From assembly GCA_965214615.1 (NCBI GenBank), contig OZ243952.1, positions 248,001-312,000 on the forward strand: 64,000 nt of DNA, given 5' to 3'. Position 1 is the stretch's first letter; each line of letters starts with the position of its first letter. The notes under the pieces are model-generated. The model was not told where the DNA came from. It did no database searches and worked only from the letters and a program-made list of their open reading frames with translations. Positions 18,643 through 27,297 of this stretch are shown here, in pieces. A program made the translations under genes and the position numbers. Source of the DNA: CBDAUN01 sp965214615 (GTDB lineage Bacteria; Pseudomonadota; Gammaproteobacteria; Arenicellales; JAJDZL01).

Positions 18643-18860
18643 GCGACAGACTCGAATACCTCTTCGGTATCCTGGAGGAAAATTTCACCGAACATTAGCT
18701 TGGGTAGCAGGAGGTCGCGGATCTGTGCCTATTCGCGGCGAACACGACGATCGATAGTGGAAAGGTTCTGGAGAATTTGTGCTCCGTTGACCAGTATTTC
18801 TACAACATAGATGATAGCACCATTTTCTGTCAAAATTTTTGGCAGAACCTGGGGTTTGCA
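18639..18860 (-). pseudogene. C-terminal remnant of a type I restriction specificity gene (hsdS)
   Basis: The last 30 or so codons before the TGA at 18639 read AQIRDLLLPKLMFGEI, the hallmark C-terminus of HsdS subunits, which recognise target DNA in type I restriction. A stop codon interrupts the frame just upstream (near 18730), and beyond about 18860 no HsdS-like sequence can be followed. The TGA overlaps the ATG of the XRE/ImmA gene, so the original order was hsdS, antitoxin, toxin. No hsdR or hsdM is present. Confidence 0.6.
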
Positions 18861-19379
18861 CCTGTAGCAAGGGCGTCCGCATCGAACGCTTGCGGTTGGC
18901 CACTGAAGGCTCCGAAACGGCATCGGGCATGGCCAACAGTCTTTCGATCAACTATAGCGGATGTGCAGAACTACGAGGTCAATCACAGCCCATCAAGCGG
19001 CGCTGGATGCAGGTTGCGGGGCACGGCTGCGGCGGGGAGTTTGGCTGGCATCGCCGGCGAATTCGAAACGTGTGATTGATCGACCGTCGTCCCGGTTTTG
19101 CACAAGATCGGCTCGATTGGTGAGCGCTTGAGCAATCATGTTTATCATTTGTCGGATTCCATGCGACTGTCTGCATTGACAAATCTGCGCGCTGTAGCGG
19201 TGAGCATCGCCGAAAATATCAGCCAGGACGGTATGAAGATTGGTCTGATCGGCTAAAATCTAACGTGAGGTTTCGGCATGCTTTGATTCGGGATGAATGC
19301 TGAACACCTTGCTCACACCAACAGCCAAATTTGTTCAAGCAACGAATTGACTTGATACTACCCTGCAAGAGGAATTGAG
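18861..19379. other. Gene-poor region before mcrB
   Basis: I see no gene here. It contains a degenerate repeat at 18981-19026 that resembles 28713-28758. The final 40 bases precede mcrB and end with a ribosome site (AGAGGA) a few bases before its ATG. Confidence 0.4.
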
Positions 19380-21530
19380 ATGGATGAAGAAACCAAGAGA
19401 CGGATAAGTCAGAAAGGACATTACAGCTGGATTCCGTGGTTTCGGGAGTTGGTAAAAAATATCTCCGCAGGTGGAAAAGCCTATCTTGTTGAAAGAGCAA
19501 AAAACGTTGACTGGGGCGTACCTGAACCTAGCCTATTGCAGTTCGGCGATGAAGGCATTGATCCATTTTCATTCTTTTACTTTCTGGCAACTAGGAACAA
19601 TGTAAACGCTTATCCACAAATTGTACGAAGCATCCACGACAAATTTGGCCTACCTAGTGAGATGAGGCATGACTGGCTGCAATCACCAAGGTATATGCCG
19701 ACACCAATGGCACTGAAAGTACTATTCCATGATCGTAAGAGCTTCAAACGTGATTTGCTGTGGCGCCTCTTTGAACAAGCGGTTGCTGATAATCCGAATC
19801 TAACGCCGGAAGATTTTCGGAATGTTCTCTCGATACACAATGTTGGAGTGTCAAAACTTACTCAAACACTGTTTCTCATCAACCCCTTTGAATTCATCCC
19901 GATTGATAAGCATGTTGGCAAGGCGTTTTTCGTCACTGAAGCGAATGTTGAGACCCAGATCAAAAGAGTCGGATACGACAAGTTCAAAGAATTGTCTGAT
20001 AGAGTTCTACAGTTATTCCCGGGCTGTATGCCTCATGAAATCAGCCAATACCTCTATTTGCATAATCGATATGATATTGTCAGCCCGAAGACGCGTTTCT
20101 ATCAGTTGCGTAGCGATGTTTTTCAGGTTGGCCAAGATAGTGCGCGAGGCAGGGACTGCTGGGACGAATTCTCCAATTACTCTTGCGTTTTTGTAAATGA
20201 AGACTCCAAGGAATTGCAAAAGCTGAAGCGGGGCGATGTGATTTTTACAAGATATGGGAGCAGTGCCGGCAGGGGTATCGGGGTGGTTCTTGTCAACGAG
20301 TACAGGAAGGCAGGCGGCTATAGCGAGCAGGCTGTGATAGAAGTGAACTGGATCAACAAGGCATCGTCTACTTTTGCGGGACTTGAGAATGATTCAGGCT
20401 TGGAGAGTGGGCAGAGCTTAAGCGAAATAACTCCAGACTCGGCTATCTATTCCTCATTTGCACACGACGAGCATTACAGAGACACGGTCAAATTGATCGA
20501 AAAGAAGTATGTAGTTGGTGAACCGCTTCCACAGCCAGTCAAAGACGGCAATGGCGAAAATCCGGTTCAGATGAGTCATTTCGGTTTGAACACGATACTC
20601 TACGGACCCACCGGAACGGGAAAGACGTTTGCTACCACGAGACGATGTGTGGATATCTGTTGCGGCGTGGAGGAGAGATCTGAATTGGAGACGCGCAAAA
20701 AATTCGATGCGCTCTGTGTAGAAAATTGCATTCAATTCGTTACGTTCCATCAGTCGTACAGCTACGAGGAGTTTGTCGAAGGGCTTCGCCCGAAGTCCGA
20801 TAGTGCGGGCAGGTTCACCCTTGAACCTGTTGACGGAATTCTGAAATTGATTGCGAAACGCGCGGCAATTGATCCGGATCGACGTTGTCACATTCTGATC
20901 ATTGACGAAATTAATCGCGCCAATGTTTCGAAGGTCTTTGGCGAGTTGATTACTCTTCTGGAGGAAGACAAGCGCAAGGGCGAGGGCAATCAAGTAACCG
21001 TTCAGTTGCCATATTCCAAAGATGAATTATCGTTGCCGAAGAACCTATACATCCTAGGCACTATGAACACCGCGGACCGTTCAATCGCGTTGCTTGACAC
21101 GGCTCTTCGAAGGCGTTTTGACTTTGAAGAGATCGTGCCTGACCCGAAGTTACTGGAGGATGCCAAGAACGCTACGAACGTTGATCTTCCAACAGTGCTG
21201 CAGACGATAAACAGTCGCATCGAATATCTGAAAGACCGGGATCATCTGATCGGACATGCCTGGCTCATGAAAGCGAAAGACAGAATGCACCTCGACCAAA
21301 TTATGCGAAAGAAAATGATTCCGCTCATTGCAGAGTATTTTCATGACGATTGGCACAATGTGCAAGCAGTTTTGGGAGGAAGCGACGATTTTGTGAAGCG
21401 TGACAAACTGTCACCTCCGCCGGGAATTGATGCCGCCTATGACGAACGCTATCGATGGACGATTCAGGATACATTCGGAGAAAGCGCTTACGACAATCTG
21501 ATTGCTGGAAATGCATCCGATTCCACATAA
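19380..21530 (+). CDS. mcrB: McrB-type GTPase subunit of a modification-dependent restriction system
   Basis: A 716-residue protein. The C-terminal half is an AAA+ GTPase of the McrB/MoxR type: Walker A GPTGTGKT near residue 408, Walker B ILIIDEINRANVSKVFGEL near 505, and the McrB signature MNTADRSIALLDTALRRRF near 560. The first 250 residues contain a helical domain, then a strand-rich segment (DVIFTRYGSSAGRGIGVVLV, residues about 283-302) that may be the part reading the modified base; it does not look like the E. coli McrB N-terminal domain. Together with McrC just downstream it should cut DNA carrying modified bases. The start ATG has a ribosome site (AGAGGA). Confidence 0.88.
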   Translation: MDEETKRRISQKGHYSWIPWFRELVKNISAGGKAYLVERAKNVDWGVPEPSLLQFGDEGIDPFSFFYFLATRNNVNAYPQIVRSIHDKFGLPSEMRHDWLQSPRYMPTPMALKVLFHDRKSFKRDLLWRLFEQAVADNPNLTPEDFRNVLSIHNVGVSKLTQTLFLINPFEFIPIDKHVGKAFFVTEANVETQIKRVGYDKFKELSDRVLQLFPGCMPHEISQYLYLHNRYDIVSPKTRFYQLRSDVFQVGQDSARGRDCWDEFSNYSCVFVNEDSKELQKLKRGDVIFTRYGSSAGRGIGVVLVNEYRKAGGYSEQAVIEVNWINKASSTFAGLENDSGLESGQSLSEITPDSAIYSSFAHDEHYRDTVKLIEKKYVVGEPLPQPVKDGNGENPVQMSHFGLNTILYGPTGTGKTFATTRRCVDICCGVEERSELETRKKFDALCVENCIQFVTFHQSYSYEEFVEGLRPKSDSAGRFTLEPVDGILKLIAKRAAIDPDRRCHILIIDEINRANVSKVFGELITLLEEDKRKGEGNQVTVQLPYSKDELSLPKNLYILGTMNTADRSIALLDTALRRRFDFEEIVPDPKLLEDAKNATNVDLPTVLQTINSRIEYLKDRDHLIGHAWLMKAKDRMHLDQIMRKKMIPLIAEYFHDDWHNVQAVLGGSDDFVKRDKLSPPPGIDAAYDERYRWTIQDTFGESAYDNLIAGNASDST

Positions 21531-21551
21531 ACAACTCCTCGAAATCGTCGC

Positions 21552-22805
21552 ATGCTGATTACCCGCAAGGAGTATGGTGAAATTTCAATTCATGAATTGA
21601 AAGAATCACAAGTCGGACAATTACAGCGTCAAGCTGAAATCGCCGCGCGCAGACTGCGCATACATCAGAATGAAATCTTCTACGTTGCCCGTAAGTCTCT
21701 GAAGCTGGGGTCTGTCGTCGGAATCCTATCTATTCCGAATAAAACCATAGAAGTTCTGCCAAAGATCGACGGAGATCACGCAAAGGCGCGCATGGCGCTG
21801 ATTCAGATGCTCGCGGTCGCGCACGATCTTCCGGTTTCCGAACACGACTATGCCTCGCTTCAATCGCAGCCGTACGATTTGCTGGAATTTTTGATCAAGG
21901 TGTTTTCCAGTCGGCTGGACAGTGCAATTCGAAAAGGGATGCCGCGAAGATACGAATTCATGCAAGATGATCTCTCTCGAATTCGTGGAAGATTGAATGT
22001 TGTCAGGCAATTTAGCCGATACGCCGGGCGCGCGGACCGGCTTGCTTGCATGTGGGACGAATTGACAGAGAACACGCCGCTTAATCGCGTGATGAAAGCG
22101 ACCGTACAACTGCTCTTGATACTGACAAAGACTGCCGACAATCGCAGACGATTGACTGCGGTATTGGAACGATACGATTCCGTCAGCGATTCTCGCGATC
22201 CGCTTCAGGAAAACGTATTGCTGGATCGCATCAACAGTGAATTTCACGATTTGTACAGAATCGCTCGTTTCTTTCTTTCCCGCCGCTATCAATCGACGAC
22301 GAGCGGTACAGGAGTCGGGATTGCGCTACTGTTCACGATGAATGAATTGTTCGAAAACTTTGTCGGAAAAAGCCTGAAGCGAGCCCTTCAACCACGGGGA
22401 TTCAACGTTTATCTTCAACATAGCAAGTACCACGCAATCGAAAACGTCCGTCACAGTGGTTTGTTTAGTCTGCGTCCAGATGTCGTAATTGAATCGAACA
22501 AGAGCAAAGAGCAAATCGTGCTAGACACAAAGTGGAAGTGGCTCGACCGGACGGACAGCAAGCGGAAGGTGCAACAGGCGGACATATATCAGATTCTGGC
22601 ATACGGCCGCGCCTACGATGCATCGCGGGTAATCTTGCTGTATCCATGGCATACGGACTATGGCGAGTCGCGAAAAGGCATCAGTGACCAATGGAAATCG
22701 GCAGGGACGCCAAGCTTCGCAGTTGATATCGCAACGGTTGATATTCAGGAACCGAAATGCGTCGTAGCCGAACTGACCCGACTCTTTGGACCGATGTCTG
22801 CGTAA
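21552..22805 (+). CDS. mcrC: McrC, nuclease subunit
   Basis: A 417-residue McrC protein. The N-terminal part (EIFYVARKSLKLGSVVGIL ... IEVLPKI) is family-typical. The PD-(D/E)xK nuclease core is visible near residue 305 (LRPDVVI) and 325 (IVLDTKWKW), giving the D...D-x-K set. It lies 21 bases after mcrB and is translated from an ATG. The gene looks complete, but its last codons (GCG TAA) coincide with a GTAACCG sequence that looks like the end of an IS66-family element. The extreme C-terminus may have been trimmed by that insertion. Confidence 0.9.
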   Translation: MLITRKEYGEISIHELKESQVGQLQRQAEIAARRLRIHQNEIFYVARKSLKLGSVVGILSIPNKTIEVLPKIDGDHAKARMALIQMLAVAHDLPVSEHDYASLQSQPYDLLEFLIKVFSSRLDSAIRKGMPRRYEFMQDDLSRIRGRLNVVRQFSRYAGRADRLACMWDELTENTPLNRVMKATVQLLLILTKTADNRRRLTAVLERYDSVSDSRDPLQENVLLDRINSEFHDLYRIARFFLSRRYQSTTSGTGVGIALLFTMNELFENFVGKSLKRALQPRGFNVYLQHSKYHAIENVRHSGLFSLRPDVVIESNKSKEQIVLDTKWKWLDRTDSKRKVQQADIYQILAYGRAYDASRVILLYPWHTDYGESRKGISDQWKSAGTPSFAVDIATVDIQEPKCVVAELTRLFGPMSA

Positions 22806-22816
22806 CCGTTTCAGAA
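22802..22816 (+). repeat. IS66-like terminal sequence (GTAACCGTTTCAGAA)
   Basis: IS66-family elements commonly begin with GTAAGCG or a close variant. This 15-base string sits at the boundary between mcrC and an IS66-like transposase fragment, and recurs exactly at 28756-28770. With the preceding CTGC the identity is 19 bases. Confidence 0.45.
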
Positions 22817-22934
22817 TTCCAGAAGTTGTACTTGCATTCGCAAGGTGGCGGTGAATCGCGTAGCGATTTCTATGCGGAGCGTCACCTGAGAACAGTTGGA
22901 ATTAGGCGGATATTCGCACTCGGATTGAACTTTC

Positions 22935-23246
22935 ACCGGCAATCCGATACCGAAGAAACTGTGGAGCGACAAACAAGGGGAGCTTACGCTGCGCGCAGTG
23001 GCGATTTACCGGGTGCTGACGATGGGTTCGAAGGGCGAGAGCGGAGCGCGGCTGGCCGAGATGATGTTTTCGATATTCGCTATGCTTCGGGTCAACGGCA
23101 TCGGCGAATATGCCTGGCTGCTTGACTACCTGGACCATTGCGCGGCAAACGGCGGGACGGCGCCGCAAGACGTCGGCGCATGGCTGCGGTGGCAGATGGA
23201 CGCGCAGCGTCTTGAACAGTTCAGCGGCACGAACGTCCGCCCGTAG
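22935..23246 (+). pseudogene. C-terminal fragment of an IS66-family-like transposase
   Basis: About 100 codons read LWSDKQGELTL, then GSKGESGARLAEMMFSIFAM, then LRVNGIGEYAWLLDYL. This resembles the C-terminal region of IS66 transposases, where a GAxxAA(I/M)xYSL stretch is followed by xLNGxxPxxWL. The N-terminal 400 residues, including the DDE catalytic core, are absent. It is followed at once by a DUF4338 gene, a known passenger of such elements. Confidence 0.55.
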
Positions 23247-23251
23247 GCGCC

Positions 23252-24154
23252 ATGAGCGAAGTTGCGCGGTATTGCAGGCGCGATTTCAGCGCCGAGGAGA
23301 TACAGCGGATTCGAAAGATTTCCGCAAGGCGCGAGCCGGGCTGGAACCGGCTGGCGATATCCCGGCCCGTATGCGAGCATTTGAACTGGACAAAGCCCGA
23401 CGGCGGGCTCAAGGACATGAGTGCGCGGGTTGCGTTGCTGCGCATGCATCGGCAAGGACTCATCGAACTGCCGCCGACAAACCGTGCACCGCCGGCGCGC
23501 GCTGATCTGACAAGGCTGCCCCAGACCGATCCGCCAACGCCGCTGATTACGATACCGCAAAGCCTTGATGCGGTGCGCCCGGTGCATTTCGAGATCGTCC
23601 GAAAAGGTCCTCATTCGCAAATCTGGAACTCGTTTATCGAGCGCTACCACTACCTTGGTTACACGCCGCTGCCCGGCGCGCAGATGCGCTACCTGGTGTA
23701 TTCGTCGTGTGGCGAGCCGCTCGCGATTCTTGGCTTCGGTGCCGCTGCCTGGAAGACCGAGCCGTGTGACAGATTCATCGGCTGGAGCCCGAAACTGTGA
23801 GAACAGAACCTGGCACTTGTGATCAATAATGCCAGGTTCCTGATCCTGCCTTGGATCCGCATCCCCAATCTTGCCTCGCACGTGCTTGCGCGCTGCGAAA
23901 AGCGCCTGCCCGACGACTGGCACGAGCGCTACGCGATCCGCCCGGTCCTGCTTGAGACGTTCTGTGAAATCCCAAGATTTACCGGAACCTGCTATCAGGC
24001 GGCAAACTGGACGATAATCGGCCGAACCAAGGGACTGGGAAAGTGCGCGCGATCGGCGACTCCGACACTTCCGGTCAAGGATATCTGGCTCAAGCCGGTC
24101 TGCCGTGACTGGAAAAAAGTGCTCAACTCTCCGTGCACCACCCTGTCTGCGTAA
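23252..24154 (+). pseudogene. DruA-like (DUF4338) gene interrupted by a stop codon
   Basis: Reading through one TGA at 23798-23800 gives a 300-residue protein with the full DUF4338 pattern: FIERYHYLGYTPLPGAQMRY, LAILGFGAAAWK, GWSP, then after the stop NNARFLILPW, IPNLASHVL, RPVLLETF, GTCYQAANW and VKDIWLKPL-like VKDIWLKPV. The stop is in frame and the rest is intact, so it is a recent single-base loss, a sequencing error or a recoded stop. DUF4338 is the DruA core of Druantia defence but is also carried by insertion elements. With a transposase fragment upstream and no druE helicase, the element-borne form is more likely. Confidence 0.75.
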
Positions 24155-24383
24155 TATCCGACTCCTTCGAACTGCGTCGCAACGCAACTCCCGATTGCTC
24201 AATCGGGCATAATCGCAAGACGATTCATCTCGCTCGCATAGCGGGCGCGTCACGGCTTGAGGAAATGCTTACCATTTGGAGTCCTGATTAGGCTGATGCT
24301 TAGCGTATAAACTCTTTTTTTAGCAATGACTTAAACTACATGGAAAAAGGGTCGTCGACCAAGCGAATCAGATAAAATTAGAA

Positions 24384-24415
24384 TTGCTGGTCTGAATCAG
24401 CAGTCAGTCTATAAT
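24384..24415 (+). promoter_or_regulatory. Candidate sigma-70 promoter for a small RNA
   Basis: A consensus -10 box TATAAT lies at 24410-24415. The best upstream -35 match (TTGCTG at 24384) is 20 bases away, a little too far, so the assignment rests mainly on the -10 box and on the terminator about 100 bases downstream. Confidence 0.4.
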
Positions 24416-24421
24416 GTTGTT

Positions 24422-24534
24422 TCTATGGTATAGATATGATGTGACCTTGGTTTCGACGAGGATTCCAACCTGCCCATATTCAATAGCACGATAAGTCGAA
24501 CGACCATCCGCCTTGATTTCTGAAGGCGGTTTTT
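24422..24534 (+). ncRNA. Candidate small RNA of about 110 nt
   Basis: The interval lies between a good -10 box and a strong intrinsic terminator and has no reading frame with a plausible start. Internal complementarity is visible (TTGG around 24449 with CCAA around 24466). I recognise no known RNA family. It precedes a lipoprotein gene on the same strand, but the terminator separates them. Confidence 0.35.
24508..24534 (+). terminator. Intrinsic terminator
   Basis: CCGCCTT and AAGGCGG form a perfect 7-bp stem around an eight-base loop, followed by six T. It reads rightwards. No protein gene ends immediately before it, which is why a small RNA is proposed upstream. Confidence 0.8.
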
Positions 24535-24589
24535 TGAGAAATTCAATCGTACTGGTTGGATTTGGAACGAATTGGCGGAGAAACGAAAG

Positions 24590-25168
24590 TTGAAGTTCAG
24601 TTTTTTAAAGTATCGTCAGGTCGCCTTGTTAGCGATGGCTGTCTTGGCTCTGGTTTCATGCAAAGCCGTTACAACTAAGTTGGAACATCTTCACGATACC
24701 AGTCCATTCCGCGGTACAAATGAGCAATTCCAATATGCCGGGTATGAGTTGCATTGGCAGAATGTCAATGATGAAAAATCTGCTAAAAATGATGAATTCG
24801 CGAGAGAATTCGAAGAACATTTTGCAGATATGATTTCAAGACGGATGCCGAAAATAATGAAAGGTGAGAGACCAGTCAAGTTAATGGTAACAGTGTTGGA
24901 TTTTTCTAATCCGAGCGCACTTGAAAAGCTGCTCTTTCAAAATCCAAAAATTGATTTCAGTTTTAAGCTTGTGGATGCGTCATCTGGTGAGGAGTTGTTC
25001 TCAGACGACGGGAAGTTGACTGATTATCGACCGGACACTAATCTGCCTCCACCCAGCGGAACTGGCGCCTCAGCTAGCATCTCATTCAGAATAGGGAGCA
25101 ACGCGAGCAGGCTGGCCAATGATGCCGCTGGCCACATTGTCGGAGTAATTAGAAACTATAAGGAATAG
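24590..25168 (+). CDS. Small lipoprotein of unknown function
   Basis: A 192-residue protein if it starts at the TTG at 24590, which has a GGAG sequence at 24577-24580. An in-frame TTG at 24572 lacks one. The N-terminus is a lipoprotein signal: a basic start, a hydrophobic run (VALLAMAVLALVSC) and a lipobox LVSC, so the mature protein is anchored to a membrane by its cysteine. The rest resembles small periplasmic lipoproteins that bind or assemble at the outer membrane, with alternating strands such as KLMVTVLDF and DFSFKLVDA, but I cannot assign a family. It is more AT-rich than its neighbours and stands alone. Confidence 0.7.
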   Translation: MKFSFLKYRQVALLAMAVLALVSCKAVTTKLEHLHDTSPFRGTNEQFQYAGYELHWQNVNDEKSAKNDEFAREFEEHFADMISRRMPKIMKGERPVKLMVTVLDFSNPSALEKLLFQNPKIDFSFKLVDASSGEELFSDDGKLTDYRPDTNLPPPSGTGASASISFRIGSNASRLANDAAGHIVGVIRNYKE

Positions 25169-25584
25169 GTGCGAAACGTAAAACCATTGCAAGTTGCAAA
25201 CTGGTTGAACGCGGCGAACAGTTTTTCCAACTTGCCGGTCTGCGAGCCTGCAGAGAAATTCAACATGAAGATTTGTGCTGTTGATGCCGGTTCGGTCGGC
25301 GGTAACATAAGACATCGGACGCCCTTTGCCCCGTACACCAGCCTGCAAATCCTCACGACCGCACGCACAACGCGGATACCGCTGCAGGCAACGGCAAGAA
25401 GTGTTTTGGACTATCGGCTACAAAAACCTCCCATCCCTATTGTTGATTCGAGGTAGCTGCAATCGATCTTGCCAGTCCAGCAAATCCGCACCGAGGTTCC
25501 GGCAGAACCAATTCTGCGCATCAAGAATTAGACTTGCTGTCGCTGCAGTACAATTCAGTCTACAACACGTTTTGGAGTTCGGTC
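25169..25584. other. Region without a recognisable gene
   Basis: About 400 bases between the lipoprotein gene and an ATPase remnant. Short frames exist, but none has a ribosome site or a family pattern. Confidence 0.3.
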
Positions 25585-26030
25585 ATGAATCGCCTCAAGC
25601 TTCCGATCGGAATTGCGGATTTTCAAGCAATCCGCACTCACGGGCATTACTACGTCGACAAGACCGCTTACATTGAACGGTTGCTAAAACAGGCCGGTTA
25701 TTACTTTCTATCGCGTCCGCGGAGATTCGGCAAGAGCCTGCTGCTGGATACGATGTCGGAGCTGTTCCAAGGCAACGAACCGTTGTTTCTGGGACTTCAT
25801 ATTCACGGCTGCTGAGACTGGTCGACCACATATCCGGTTGTGCGTCTGAGTTTTGACACCGGCTACAGCGAGCCAGGGGGTTTGGAATCCAAGTTCGATG
25901 TCGATGACAGCGGCGCCGATGTTCCAGACCGGCTATCTGACGGTCACTGGCGAGCAAGCAGGTTGGGTTAAAAACTGAATACGATCTGGACTATCCCAAC
26001 TTCGAGGTGCGCCAAACTTGAATGAAGGGT
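25585..26030 (+). pseudogene. Broken AAA-ATPase-like / DUF1703 gene
   Basis: From the ATG at 25585 the sequence reads LPIGIADFQAIRTHGHYYVD then KTAYIERLL and RPRRFGKSLLLDTM. This is the exact start of the AAA-ATPase_like family, whose members carry a DUF1703 nuclease domain at the C-terminus and normally exceed 500 residues. A TGA at about 25813 interrupts it, followed by matching WSTTYPVVRLSFDTGY. A large deletion then joins this to the distal part of the gene (FQTGYLTV, then YDLDYPNFEVRQ in other frames). Only about 150 codons in pieces are left. Confidence 0.8.
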
Positions 26031-26246
26031 ATCTTGACAACTTTTTCGGACCGGGCGCGCAAGAAGGCAGCCGAGTTGGCTGCGCGCTATCTGGAAGAGC
26101 ATGTTGACGTGCGCTGCAAGGAGAGCACGCGGAAGATGTACCTTAGCGTGGTCGAGCGCTTCATCGTGCCGTCCTACGGCGACGAGGCGGTGGAGCGCGA
26201 CTTGCAAAAAGATCGAGACACCGCCCTGCGTTGCCGACCGCATTAG
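26022..26246 (+). pseudogene. N-terminal fragment of a tyrosine recombinase (phage-type integrase)
   Basis: About 60 residues match the SAM-like core-binding domain of integrases: KKAAELAARYLEEHVDVRCK then TRKMYLSVVERFIVPSYGDEAV. The catalytic domain with its R-H-R-Y residues is missing, and after DEAV the match is lost. It shows that a mobile element once inserted here. No tRNA gene lies nearby as an attachment site. Confidence 0.65.
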
Positions 26247-26249
26247 CGA

Positions 26250-26463
26250 GTTGGTCCGGTAGGTTATTGCCGTCCCGGACTCGTTGCCCTTGGCTGGGTG
26301 AATCTATCGGCCACTTCTTCGGTCTCGGATATTCCGAACCCAACGGAATTGTCGTTCTTCCGCCTCTGGGACAATTCGAAGAGCAATCAGCCGATCAACC
26401 TCAACGCACCCGTTCATCGGAAAACGAGACCGGTCTCGCTTGGTTGCCGTCCCGTGAACGATG
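26250..26463. other. Short gene-free stretch
   Basis: About 210 bases between the integrase fragment and the end of the SH3-like protein gene. I see nothing in it. Confidence 0.3.
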
Positions 26464-27297
26464 TCATGGTTTCTTCTCTTGATACGCCTGACACGTATAC
26501 GCATCGACACAAAGTTCGTTTCGGTCATTGAAGTACATGAACTCATGCGAATCGACGCCGCCCAGGCGAATTGCCTCTCCAGCGCGGTACAGACTGCCGC
26601 TTGAAACACAATAGACCGAGCCGTCGATTATCTCCCTTCTTTCCATCGCCGAGTAACACTGCGCCTTGATGGGCGGGTCCGGGCAGAGCCCGTCGAAACA
26701 GGGACGGTACCTTGCTGTAAAGTCACCCGATGCCGTAAACCTGAATTCAGGACAGTAGTCGCCCAGACAGTACGAAAACTGCTTGATTCTCCAGTTTCGA
26801 ACCGGATGAAATCTATCCGGAAAACCTATACGGTCATCAAGGACCCAGCCTGACGCACGACTCCTCTGCGTCGTATCCACATGGGTCCAAAGCCCTTCCC
26901 CATACTCTGGTTTAGACGTCTTTTCTCGACTCCCTGCGTATACCGGACTGAGTATCGGAAGCTGCGCCACGACCTTGCACTCCGGATCTGGACAAGATCG
27001 CAAGGCAGTATCATGGTGGATAATGACATGTCGTTCCTGAGCGCGAACATCGCACACTCCGAAGGCAAGAATAGAGAGAAACAAAGAGAAGAACCCAGCG
27101 GAACTCCTTATCGTGCTGGACTTCGGATGATCGGCGAACTCCGACGCAAAAATTGCAAATCGTCCGAGGGCTTGTTTGCAACGTGAATCAGGTGCGTACG
27201 TCTTGTTCCTCTTCGGCTTCAACCAACGTCTCCGTACAGACAGTGTGGCCCATGCGTGCAACCGACGAATGCGACGAGTACGAAATCGGGTACTCAA
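26464..27297 (-). CDS. Exported SH3-like domain protein, function unknown
   Basis: The frame is 277 residues and starts at a TTG that overlaps the stop of the upstream lipoprotein gene. A hydrophobic export signal (AGFFSLFLSILAFGVCDVRAQ) lies unusually deep, near residues 67-87, so the true start may be further downstream. After the signal the sequence ALRSCPDPECKVVAQLPILS ... GLWTHVD ... SGWVLDD is a bacterial SH3 domain pattern, used in envelope proteins for peptidoglycan or protein binding. The C-terminal part is rich in paired cysteines, likely disulfides in the periplasm. It forms a two-gene operon with the lipoprotein. Confidence 0.6.
   Translation of the reverse strand: MSTRFRTRRIRRLHAWATLSVRRRWLKPKRNKTYAPDSRCKQALGRFAIFASEFADHPKSSTIRSSAGFFSLFLSILAFGVCDVRAQERHVIIHHDTALRSCPDPECKVVAQLPILSPVYAGSREKTSKPEYGEGLWTHVDTTQRSRASGWVLDDRIGFPDRFHPVRNWRIKQFSYCLGDYCPEFRFTASGDFTARYRPCFDGLCPDPPIKAQCYSAMERREIIDGSVYCVSSGSLYRAGEAIRLGGVDSHEFMYFNDRNELCVDAYTCQAYQEKKP

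Noticed and set aside
22998..24154. A Druantia defence system
   Set aside because: Only the DruA-like protein is present and it is interrupted. No druE-type helicase or other Druantia gene lies nearby, and a transposase fragment does, so an insertion-element passenger is the simpler reading.
23126..24253. A 375-codon open frame on the minus strand opposite the DruA-like gene
   Set aside because: It is a mirror of the GC-rich plus-strand gene, rich in Arg and low-complexity, and has no family pattern.
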